A DNA stretch of 64,000 bases from Paragorgia papillata. Its lineage: Eukaryota > Cnidaria > Anthozoa > Scleralcyonacea > Coralliidae. The stretch lies in NCBI GenBank assembly GCA_035771165.1, contig JAWNZC010000122.1, positions 526,001 to 590,000 on the forward strand, given 5' to 3'. Made by a program: the position numbers and the translations under genes. The stretch's first letter is position 1. Each line of letters starts with the position of its first letter. This document shows positions 27,201-35,700 of this stretch, one piece after another. The notes beneath the pieces were generated by a model. The model was not told where the DNA came from. It did no database searches and worked only from the letters and a program-made list of their open reading frames with translations.

Positions 27201-30200
27201 AATTTTTTTTTGTAGTTTAATTCCGAGATAAATTTCCAGCAAAACGGTGTCAGCGTTTTTTGATATGTCGAGTTTTGCTGATTTTATTGACGACCAAAGT
27301 TGAAAATGCTGTTTTTCGACCAACATTACGACAAAATAAGTCATAAAATCGAAACCAGGCAATAAATAAAAAAAAACGCTGATACCGTTTTGCCTGGAAA
27401 TTTATCTCGGAATCGAACTGCGAAAATTTTTTTTCAACAAATTGAAACGCTTTGTTTGTCGCCCCGAGTGAAGCTCTCTGGTTTTACTTGAAAAATTTTC
27501 CAACTATTATTGGTTTGTGTTTATCGCAAAACCAAATATATACAACATTGTATTCTACAAATTAATATCTTTCTAACGATATCTATTGTATTTTTGTAGC
27601 ATAAATTCTGACGAATTGAGAGCGCTTTACCGAAATGAGTCTGCAAACATTAAAGGGGATTAGCATTGAAAATTAAGTCTGTCTAATTTGAAAGAACTCA
27701 TAAAATTGTAATAGAAGATCCTTTACAACTTTTTCGTATCTTTCTGCGTTTTCAAGATATTTCAATTTGTTTGATATGTAAATGAGATGGTCTCTGACGT
27801 CAGGTGTGGGGTAAAATATTTTCATACAGAGCTAAATCACTTACATATCTAACATGAAATGTTCAGGCGTCGCAACGAGTTTTTATGTGCACAGTTTCAA
27901 ATGATTTCGATGAACAAACTTAGAGATATAACTGGTTTTGCTACATGTGAAAATATTATACCCCACACCTGACGTCAGAGACCATTCATTTACATATCAA
28001 ACAAATTGAAATATCTTGAAAACGAAGAGAGATACGAAAAAGTTGTAAAGGATGTTCTATTACAATTTTACGAGTTCTTTCAAATTAGACAAACTTAATT
28101 TTTTTTATTTTTTTTTTAGCTTTAAAGGGTATTGGCAATAAAAATTAAGTTTGTCTCATTTGAAAGAACTCGTCAAATGGTATTAGAAGACCTTTTACAA
28201 TTTTTCCGTATCTGTTAATTTTGGTTTTGGACCAGTTTTTTCGACCAAAGACAGCGTGATGTCCGCCATCTTGTTGTAATATTGGGTCTGATTAACTAGG
28301 AAATTGGTGACGTCATAAGGAGGGTAAACCTGATGAAACTACTCCGTGGGTGACCAAATTTCCACGGAAGGCTTTTTAAATGTTGTGGGTCAATTTAAAA
28401 TTGAAATAGCGCAACAAAATCGAGTTTCTAGCTCATAATGTCATAAGGTTGGCAAGATAAAGATTTCACTTTACCCTGCTTATGTCACATGCATATCGAA
28501 AATAATTCCAAGATGGCGGACAGCGGGCTGTCTTTGATCCAAATATTTCCAAAACCAAAACAGATACGGAAAAATTGTAAAAGGTCTTCTTATACCATTT
28601 GACGAGTGCTTTCAAATGAGACAAACTTAATTTTTATTGCCAATACTCTTTAAATTTAAAAGAACTGTCCTCCACTGGTCCAATCTTGGCCGCCATCTTT
28701 GTTTATTTTGTGCGGGAAGAGCCTCAAATATGTACTGTTTTTCTCTAATTAAATTTAGCAACGTTAAATCAAGCTGCCAGGAAAGCAAATCCTTTGTTAA
28801 GTAGTATGGGAGGAGATCCGTATGGTAAGTGCATGTACGAGTGATCTAGGTTATACTACACGCGTAGAAATCTCACAAGTTGTTACAGCATTGTTGCCTG
28901 AACAGTACTGCAACAACGTTGTTATCATGTGTGAACAAGCTTGATGAATTGACAATATTATTCATCGTTGTTTCAACATGTTGTTACAGCTTCATGAAAC
29001 AACAGCAGTTGTCCACGCATGTTGAAACAACCGAAGGACGTGTTGATACACCAGTCATGTTCACAATTGTTGTAACATTGTTGTTCAGCCTTCATTACTT
29101 CGTCATGCTGTTACAACATGTTGTATCATGTGCGAACAACGTTGTTGGCTAGAAAAATGTGCTGTTAGAACAACTTGTTCATGACTGTTGATTTATCCGT
29201 GAACAAGTAGTTCGAACTATAAGTGAACAACTTGTTGACAACTTGTTCACGGGGTGCAGCACAACATTGTTCACGCCTGTCAACAAGGCTTTTAAAGGTA
29301 GTGCTTATGAGTTTGTGCACGAATGATTATAGTAAATAGGGATTTTATCAACGTAGGTATGGGAAGTACCATGTTGTCAAGGCAACGCGTGACCTATGGT
29401 AAGAAAAAGCGATCTGCCGTTCAAGGTAATTTAATACTTTTCATGCAAATATATTGCGCTGTGACTTGATAGAACAGTTATACAGCTAAATCAATTAAGG
29501 TTGTCCTGGCCAAAGCCAAAAGGTCAAAGCCAAGCGCTAAAAGTACGATGGGAATTACTATTTAAATAGCGAAGCCCACATTTACTATATTTATAGGCCA
29601 AAATCATACAAATAAACCAAACTTGCCTCTCTGGGGATTATTAACGAGCATTTTCGCGCTTGGTTTTGACCTTTTGGCTTTGGCCAGGACAACCTTAATT
29701 GATTTAGCTGTATATAGACTTATGACAGCAATAACTCATATAACTCAAGACAGTTGTGTTTGCTGGGTAGTTTCATGTTCTTTATTGTATAAGTATGTTT
29801 CTCCAGCATAAAATGATAAAAGGGGGTTAAAACCAAGCTTTGGGACTACTATGCGTCCATCGTCATCCTTCTCTTATGTAAAGAAAACAGATGGTCACGA
29901 AGAAAATGGAAGGAAGCATGCAGGTTTATTGAAAAGGCGAGAAATGGTAGTCGTTGGCACCTAAGCGTGAAAACCGCCCGTCAAAACATGTTCTAAATTT
30001 AAGCCAAAGTTAACCGTTTTGAAATCAACACCATGGGATTGGCGAGACGTGATTGGCTAAGGGCACATTCACGTGACAATAATGCATTGGTTCGAATGTA
30101 TCGAATGAAAACCTAATTCGTTTGCAAGGTAGACATTTAACTTTGACGTTGACATAAAACATGTTGACGGGCGGTGTACACGCTTAGCTGCCAACGACTG

Positions 30201-33200
30201 TATTTCGAACAGAGACAATGGAAGAACACTACACTGAAGTATATAAACCACTCATTAGGAAGAGCTTTTAAACATTGTTGATCAATTTTAGTAGTTTTAA
30301 TTTCCTTCGTAGTTATATTTTATAAGTTTGATAATTTGCATATGTATTTCACAGAGATTGAAGCTTGTTTGAACCATTTTATCCTGACGATGGACGCATT
30401 AGTCCAAAAGCTTGGTTTTTACCCCCTTTTTATCATTTTATGCTGGAGAAACATACTTATACAATGAAGTTAGACTTCGTTCTGACATACCCGTTAATAC
30501 AGGATAGATTATAATTACTAAAAATATACACCGCTCTCAATGCCAAGGAATACTCCCCCAGGTTTCATGTTCAAAAATGACCGAAGACAAATGACGAAAA
30601 TAGGGCTCATTTTTATCATGGTAGCAACCGCTGACCTTACTTTTCTTAAATTTTTTATCTGACTGTGGGCTCAGTCGCCAACAATTTCTAGTCAATGTAT
30701 TTATACATATACCGTAATTCCAGAAAAATAGAAAGCAGTTACTACTACGTGGAAATAAATATAAACATTTGCCAGACTGGCTACGGGTATATGGTGGATG
30801 TGGGTGTAATCATCAGACTGATTGTATTCTGGTTTAGAAACGAGAAGCAGAAGATACGTCGCCTCCAGAAGTAACGCCCTCAAGGAAGCATACGCGTCAG
30901 GCTACGCAGGTAATTACATACGTAAATTATTTTGCCTGCGAGCAGGCTTTTAGAGAAGAAGCTATTATAGAATATACACTCGAATTTTCCTTCACCCAAA
31001 ATCCTTAGAACATGCTATCTAATCGAGTGACATGCCCAATATCACTTATAATATACCCAATTCTCTCCTGTCCTGGCATTACCACCTTATTATATATACA
31101 GAACTCTCGATCAAGCTCTCGGCAACGCCCTCCGTGGCTCAGTGGTCAGAGCATTGCACTAGAATCGCAAGGTCGTGGGTTCAATTCCTGTCGGAAGGCC
31201 TGTGTAGTTGCATTTTTCGCAACTGGTCCCGGTTTGGTCTTAAAATGTATATATTCTACACTCGAATTTTCCTTCACCCAAAATCCTTAGAACATGCTAT
31301 GTAATCGAGTGAAATGCCCAATATCACTATTATAGAATAACCCGCCACGTTTGAATGTGTCTTTAGAGACACAAATATTAGTCAGGATTCCCTAAAAATC
31401 TTTTAATGTATGACCGAAGATTCAAAAAGTGAAATAAAAGTAGCGTGCTGCGTAGGCAGTGTTGAAACAACAATCGAAATACTGTAAGGTTAGATAATAC
31501 TGCCGAAACATTTCTCTCGAAACGTTAGACTAGTACGTTCTCTGTTTCGGCAGTATATCTAACTTTACTATATATTTCGATTGTGGTTTAATTAAATTGT
31601 ATGTGTTTGCTGTTTATAATGAAGTTAATCAGGTAATTTTAAAGAACCTGGCAATTAATTGTATACGACGAACTTTTCCAAATCTCAGAACCTGATCACT
31701 TAGTATTTATTCTGTGACTTGATCCTAACACTAACATATGAAAATCAGGAATGTGGCCGTGGCGGCGTATTCTATAATCTAGCCAATTTATAAACCTTTC
31801 GACGACAACTCACCAAAATCCTTCTACACCATCACACACATCATTTATGAATGCGAACCTTGAAGACAGAAGAGCAAGTGATATATACTCACAGTTGAAC
31901 CACGAGAAAGCCAACGTTGTACAGAGTTGGCCTCACTCTCTAGTCTATTTGCAGTTCACGTTCCAGCAAGTTCGACAATTCAATATCAAAACTAACAACG
32001 TCCCGCGAATAACGATCTTCTGTTATCAAAATATAGTCGTCACTTTCTTCCCCATCCATCTACGAACGCGATGAGAAAGCCAAGCTTACCACGGATAATT
32101 TGTTTCTCAAATATGCAAATCTAAAATAATATTCTCTTCTTTCAACTCCATCCCTTTGGGAATTCTGTCGGCTTTAATACGCCACATAAATGGCTCGGGG
32201 GACCCCGTGACGTATCTGGCCATAAAGCACGGTTCTCGGTATTTTACGAGAAGCCGTTTAACTCACTTCGAGGTGTTTTCAAATCAAATAATTTTCCACA
32301 ACGCATGCTTTTTAGGCGTGTTTTCGGGCTGGTTAATTAATAAAGTATCAAAACAATTTTAGCTGGAAAAGAAGTTGTGGCCAAAATGCAAAGAGAAAAG
32401 CAAGATCCAGAGAAACGATTTGGCATTGGTAAGTCTAAATTGAATGTATCAATGTATTGTAATGTCTTAGAAACAGTTGTGTTTAAACGCCAAATATTAC
32501 TTGTGATATACCCATGCCAGACTCATCCGTATAACTCAATACAGCAGGCTAAACCATGAACCAAATAGTGAAATAAAAGTAGCGTGCTGCGTAGGCAGTG
32601 TAGAAACAACAATCGAAATATAGTAAGGTTAGATATACTGCCGAAACAGAGAACGACGGAATCTAACGTTTCGAGCGAAGGCCCTTAACGTTTCGAGCGA
32701 AGGAATCTAACGTTTCGAGCGAAGGCCCTTCGTCTTAATTAATTACGTCTTCCGCACGCTGTGATTTCATCAGTTGCCGTGAGCTTCATTTTAGTTCAAT
32801 GCATAGTTCTAGTCTCAAAGTTTACCTAATAAGTGAAGAAATCGTGTTTCCAGTAAATGCAGAAAACCTAATTTGCATAAAATCCAAATTTCTCTAGATA
32901 CGCAAGCGCTACAAGTATAAATCTTTTCAATAATCAAGGCCACCACATGAGACCTGTGCAAAACGTTTCATGAAAAAAAACAACGTAATTTCTCATGATT
33001 TAGACTGTCCAGCTACCTTAAAGGGTATTGGCGATAAAAATTAAGTTTGTCTCATTTGAAAGAACTCGTCAAATGGTATAAGAAGACCTTTTGTAGTTTT
33101 TCTGCATCTTTCTTGTGTTTTGAAATATTTCCACCAAAGACAGCGTGCTGTCCGCCATCTTGTTGTAATAATGGGTCTAATTAACTAGGAAATTGGTGAC

Positions 33201-35075
33201 GTCACAACCAGGGTAAACCTGATGAAACTACTCCGTGGGTGCCCAAATTTCCACGGAAGGCTTTTTAAATGTTGTGGGTCAATTTAAAATGGAAATAGAG
33301 CAACAAAAAAATCGAGTTTCTAGCTCATAATGTCATAAGATTGGCAAGATAAAAATTTCACTTTACCCTGCTTATGTCGTCACATGCATAATTTTGCATA
33401 TCGAAAATAATTCCATGGCGGACAGCACGCTGAGTTTGGTCGAAATATTTCCAAAACCAAAACAGATACGGAAAAATTGTAAAAGGTCTTCTTATACCAT
33501 TTGACGAGTTCTTTCAAATGAGATAAACTTAATTTTTATTGCCAATACCCTTTAAGAGAGTTCAAAAATAATTATTTAAACACTCGCGTACGGCTTGGGG
33601 TTCACATAAACTTTCGAATTCTCTCAACTCAATCTCGTGTTTGCATCAGGCTATATATATATATAAACACGAGCGGCCAATGGCCATTTTCTATTTCTTA
33701 AATAGCACACGCCACCCCGCGTGCTTTCCTAAGCAACTCCAACATGAGTTTTTATACCGCGCTATTCTAAGGCCTGGCCAAACGCTTTCAACATTTCATT
33801 CAACATCGTTCAACATTGTTGAATTCAACGTGTTGAAAGCGTTTGGCCACCCCTGTTGAATGATGTTGAACGTTGTTGAATGGTGTTGAATGATCGCGTT
33901 CAACATTTCTATTGTTCTCAAAATGTTGAAAGGTTCAACACGCATTTGGCCACATTTCATTCAACTTTGTTGAACAGAGACATGCGCCATGCATGCGGGA
34001 TATTGTCGATTCCAGCTTTTGTGGTAGCCCGCGTTCAATTAATTGTCATTCATGAATGTTGAACGATGTTGAATTCATTTGGCCACTCGTGCTTTCAACA
34101 TTATTCAACATCGTTCAACAATGTTGAATGATGTTGAATGCGATGTTGAAAGCGTTTGGCCAGGCCCTTATTGTGCTATTACTTATTTGGTTTCTATTTA
34201 ACTCGTTTATAACGCCGTACACCATTGTTTTTATTCAGAGAAACTAAATCACGCTGCACGTCATCGCAACGTTTATTTTGATGCTGTAGGAGGCGATCCA
34301 TATGGTAAAAATATCTGTCTATCCATCATATTCATAATTAGTAGAAACCTACTTTTATTTAATTTAAAAAAACTGACAATACAAATTTTAGTGTGGTTAA
34401 AGGGTATTGGCAATAAAAATTAAGTTTCTTTAATTTGAAAGAACTCGTGAAATTGTTATTTAGAATTATCTTTTACAACTTTTTCGTATCTTTCTTCGTT
34501 TGCAAGATATTTCAATTTGTTTAATATGTAAATGAGATGGTTTCTGACGTCAGGAGCAGGGTACAGTATTTTTACACAAAGCAACATCAGTTATGAAATG
34601 TTCAGTGTCAGAATTAAGGTGGTTTTATGTGCACAGTTTCAAGTGATTTTGTTGAACAATAACTGATAAGATATATGATTGAACTGATGAAGATATAACT
34701 GATTTTGCTACGTGTGAAAACACTGTACCCTGCTCCGGACGTCAGAGCCCATCTCATTTACATATTCTGTACCCTGCTCCTGACGTCAGAGCCCATCTCA
34801 TTTACATATTAAACAAATTGAAATATCTTGAAAACGAAGAAAGATACGAAAAAATTGTACAGGATATTCTATTACAATTTTATGAGTTCTTGCAAATTAG
34901 ACAAACTTAATTTTTGTTGCCAATGTCCTTTAATTTTTAGTGTTAGCTGCGTTCAATTGTCCATGTATCGAAAAATTTCATAAATAAGAATATATTTTAT
35001 ACATTTTTAGGTGGGAGCAGTGTCGTATCATCTAGACAGCATGTTAATTGGAATCATGGAAAGCGCTCTGTTTAA
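24193..35075 (+). CDS. Secreted peptide precursor with duplicated three-exon cassette (whole gene, 8 exons)
   Basis: The coding exons are 24193-24235, 25512-25604, 26432-26491, 28759-28824, 29357-29425, 32363-32428, 34239-34304 and 35011-35075. They make 528 bases, or 175 residues plus stop, and every junction is GT-AG and phase 1. The product has a signal peptide, a glutamine-rich spacer and two homologous cassettes (exons 3-5 and 6-8). Each cassette has a dibasic site (EKK / EKR), then [Y/F]-x3-x-LN-x-AAR...GGDPYG...SRQ, then a Gly followed by KKKR or KR. The organisation is that of a prohormone giving two amidated peptides of about 40 residues. If Arg-Gln is also cut, it would give short pyroGlu peptides QRVTY-amide and QHVNWNH-amide. 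There are no cysteines. I do not recognise the family; the neuropeptide role is inferred from the processing sites. Confidence 0.8.
24236..25511 (+). other. Precursor intron 1
   Basis: It holds an inverted AT-rich block (24,440-24,545, AAATCGGCCTATTGA arms, also seen near 63,290-63,480) and the foldback element at 25,007-25,407. No other gene is seen. Confidence 0.6.
25007..25407. mobile_element. Foldback element (CTCGTTCCCAGAGCC ends)
   Basis: The two arms, CAATCTCGTTCCCAGAGCCC... and the mirror image, are about 65 bases each and contain CCCACCCGGGAAACGAGAG. A half copy lies at 36,960-37,085 with the same interior. It is non-coding and may be related to hAT by its ends. Confidence 0.7.
25512..25604 (+). 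CDS. Precursor exon 2: spacer
   Basis: It encodes VYGSYGQQENEQAF and continues through DNLRQEIQKSFHEGYK. Signal cleavage is likely near GSYG/QQ. The acceptor is GCAACAG and the donor AAAG/GTAATT. The segment is charged, probably helical and cysteine-free. Confidence 0.8.
25690..25935 (+). repeat. tRNA-like SINE fragments
   Basis: A B-box-like GGTTCGAACCC lies at about 25,725, and a separate A-box-like CAGTGGCTCAATGGTA at about 25,902. Neither folds into a complete tRNA. Confidence 0.4.
26432..26491 (+). CDS. Precursor exon 3: cassette A, part 1
   Basis: It encodes AAIRDSHRKNGNSIEKKYNV. The dibasic EKK aligns with EKR in exon 6, and the residues after it (YNV / FGI) align too. The acceptor is ATTTATAG and the donor G/GTAAGT. 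Confidence 0.8.
26503..26754. mobile_element. Short foldback MITE (AATAGGCGAGTTTCAGGGT ends)
   Basis: Inverted ends AACAATAGGCGAGTTTCAGG... and its mirror enclose about 250 bases. It lies in precursor intron 3, close to exon 3. Confidence 0.7.
26788..26895. mobile_element. Micro-element TTAACACTTTGA, copy 1
   Basis: It has 108 bases bounded by TTAACACTTTGAAGCC and GGCCTCAAAGTGTTAA, with a shared internal sequence CCAGACGATTTTA...CAGCACAGGGAGAGGTC. Two more copies lie at 40,994-41,207. Confidence 0.75.
26999..27640. mobile_element. Large AT-rich foldback element
   Basis: Long imperfect arms (ATTTCTGTAAAGCGCTCCC... against ...GAGAGCGCTTTACCGAAAT) span about 640 bases with a second mirrored pair (GGGGCGA / TCGCCCCGAG) inside. 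It is non-coding. Confidence 0.65.
27650..28118. mobile_element. piggyBac-like MITE, family B
   Basis: It starts TTAAAGGGGATTAGC and has mirrored arms (TTTCAAGATATTTCAATTTG). Two CTGACGTCAG palindromes flank the centre. The right end merges into the next element. Confidence 0.7.
28122..28653. mobile_element. piggyBac-like MITE, family A
   Basis: The TTAA target site occurs at both ends (TTAAAGGGTATTGGC ... GCCAATACTCTTTAA). Arms are about 95 bases, and the interior has 'GCCATCTTGTTGTAAT'. A second full copy lies at 33,018-33,555 and an edge copy at 63,886. It lies directly against the family B element. Confidence 0.85.
28759..28824 (+). CDS. Precursor exon 4: cassette A, part 2
   Basis: It encodes ATLNQAARKANPLLSSM followed by GGDPY. 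Exon 7 has the same length (66 bases) and the same landmarks: LN-x-AAR near the start and GGDPY at the end. The donor is TATG/GTAAGT. Confidence 0.85.
28865..29295. repeat. AACATGTTGTT-rich foldback block
   Basis: It is dense in TTGTTACA / TGTAACAA, GTGAACAA and CAACATGTTG motifs in both orientations, in precursor intron 4 between exons 4 and 5. It looks like an old foldback element built from short palindromes. It is non-coding. Confidence 0.5.
29357..29425 (+). CDS. Precursor exon 5: cassette A, part 3 with amidation/cleavage site
   Basis: It encodes GMGSTMLSRQRVTYG followed by KKKR and SAVQ. Gly before a tetrabasic site is the classic C-terminal amidation and convertase signal. Exon 8 repeats the plan (SSRQ...GKRSV). 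Confidence 0.85.
29478..29716. mobile_element. Foldback MITE (AGGTTGTCCTGGCCAAAGCC arms)
   Basis: The arms are 29,478-29,546 and 29,650-29,716, mirrored nearly perfectly. It lies in precursor intron 5. Confidence 0.7.
29780..30475. mobile_element. Foldback element with nested mariner-like MITE
   Basis: The outer arms are 'TATAAGTATGTTTCTCCAGC' through 'CCAAGCTTT', mirrored at 30,390-30,470. A 250-base mariner-like MITE (29,950-30,200) is nested inside. Confidence 0.7.
29950..30200. mobile_element. Mariner-like MITE, copy 1
   Basis: It is about 250 bases with ends (C)AGTCGTTGGCACCTAAGCG and the mirror ending CCAACGACTG/TA. It is collinear in opposite orientation with the better-preserved copy at 51,573-51,828. 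Confidence 0.75.
30960..31345 (+). repeat. tRNA-derived SINE with duplicated tail
   Basis: 31,126-31,200 has A-box TGGCTCAGTGGTCAGAGCA and B-box GGTTCAATTCC with a plausible tRNA-like fold. The roughly 80-base tail ('ACACTCGAATTTTCCTTCACC' block) occurs after it (31,256-31,335) and also before it (30,975-31,050). The locus is therefore a head-less copy followed by a full copy. Confidence 0.7.
31425..31600. mobile_element. Foldback element F, copy
   Basis: It reads AGTGAAATAAAAGTAGCGTG..., 'AAGGTTAGATA(AT)ACTGCCGAAACA', then the mirrored CTGTTTCGGCAGTATATCTAAC. It lies in precursor intron 5. Confidence 0.7.
32363..32428 (+). CDS. Precursor exon 6: cassette B, part 1
   Basis: It encodes AGKEVVAKMQREKQDPEKR followed by FGI. 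It is homologous to exon 3 by position, phase and the EK[K/R] site. The acceptor is AATTTTAG and the donor G/GTAAGT. Confidence 0.8.
32568..32740. mobile_element. Foldback element F, copy (one arm, partly triplicated)
   Basis: The left arm is complete. The central 'AACGTTTCGAGCGAAGG' motif is repeated three times at 32,660-32,725, and the right arm is missing. Confidence 0.7.
33018..33555. mobile_element. piggyBac-like MITE, family A, copy 2
   Basis: It has TTAA/AGGGTATTGGC ... GCCAATACCCT/TTAA ends and the same interior as the copy at 28,122. It has a TGACGTCA palindrome near 33,197. Confidence 0.85.
33770..34167. mobile_element. Harbinger-like MITE (GGCCTGGCCAAACGC ends), copy 1
   Basis: The inverted ends AGGCCTGGCCAAACGCTTTC enclose many 'TTCAACAT(C/T)(A/G)TTCAAC' palindromes. 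It is the reverse complement of the copy at 42,868-43,271. It lies in precursor intron 6. Confidence 0.8.
34239..34304 (+). CDS. Precursor exon 7: cassette B, part 2
   Basis: It encodes EKLNHAARHRNVYFDAV followed by GGDPY. It is the homologue of exon 4 (same 66-base length). The acceptor is TTTTATTCAG and the donor TATG/GTAAAA. Confidence 0.85.
34397..34933. mobile_element. piggyBac-like MITE, family B, copy 2
   Basis: It has TTAA/AGGGTATTGGC and ...GCCAATGTCCT/TTAA ends and family B arms (GAGATATTTCAATTTG type). One arm segment ('TGTACCCTGCTCC(G/T)GACGTCAG') is duplicated near 34,725-34,790. Confidence 0.8.
35011..35075 (+). CDS. Precursor exon 8: cassette B, part 3 and stop
   Basis: It encodes GGSSVVSSRQHVNWNHG, then KRSV and TAA. 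Gly-Lys-Arg predicts a C-terminal amide after His. Only two residues follow the cleavage site, so the last product sits at the very end of the precursor. The acceptor is CATTTTTAG. Confidence 0.85.
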
Positions 35076-35128
35076 CTAATTCAGTAATTCTACGCATGAG
35101 CCCTTTGCTGATTATACAAAGGAACTGT

Positions 35129-35134
35129 AATAAA
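35129..35134 (+). terminator. Polyadenylation signal of the peptide precursor
   Basis: An AATAAA lies about 55 bases after the stop codon, which would give a very short 3' UTR. A second AATAAA follows near 35,166 inside a repeat. Confidence 0.5.
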
Positions 35135-35154
35135 AAAAATTACTTTGATGCACA

Positions 35155-35700
35155 TATGAAGTGAAAATAAAGTTTGTCTTATTTGAAAGAACACTTAAAA
35201 TGACAAAGTAACATCTTTTGCAGTTTTTCGTTTCCTTGCTTCGTTGTTGAGATATTTCAGTTTGTTTGATATGCAAATTAAACAACTTGACGTCACATGT
35301 GCAGACCGAGTGCGAGGTCTGTACGAGAAAAGTATTTGCCTGAAGTTTTCGTACAGACCGAGCGACGAAGGAGCGAGGTTTGTGCGATAAAACCGAGGGC
35401 AAATACTTTCCTGTACATACCGAGCAAACGAGGTTAATAAGGAATTTATTATATGGCTATTGGTTCATTTTATTTTGAAGTTTCGAGCGTTGTTTTCGTC
35501 TTTGGAGATGCTGTTTACCTACCTGTTAACTTTTTCGTGTCGCTTCTTGGCCTTCTTGTTTACACCAGTTCGGCTTTTATTTGTCGTGTTTTTAGATAAA
35601 CAGCTTTAAAGAAAACCAGCAGTAATGTTCCAACACATTTTATTGTTCAGAATATTATTTTGAATAAAGATACCTAGTTCTCTTTTATTTGTATTCAAAT
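35155..35700. mobile_element. TTAA-type foldback element C, composite copy 2
   Basis: This is the inverted counterpart of 15,510-16,005. It has AAAGTTTGTCTTATTTGAAAG, GATATGCAAATTAAAC, TGACGTCACATG, then the 'CGGTCTGTACG' mirrored block. The matching right arm lies at 35,860-36,092. Confidence 0.65.

Noticed and set aside
31126..31200. Functional tRNA gene
   Set aside because: A and B boxes exist, but it is followed by a repeated SINE body and the acceptor stem is imperfect.
30975..31335. 80-base direct repeats as LTRs
   Set aside because: The spacing is only about 280 bases, there are no TG...CA ends or primer-binding site, and a tRNA head lies between them. A SINE tail explains it.
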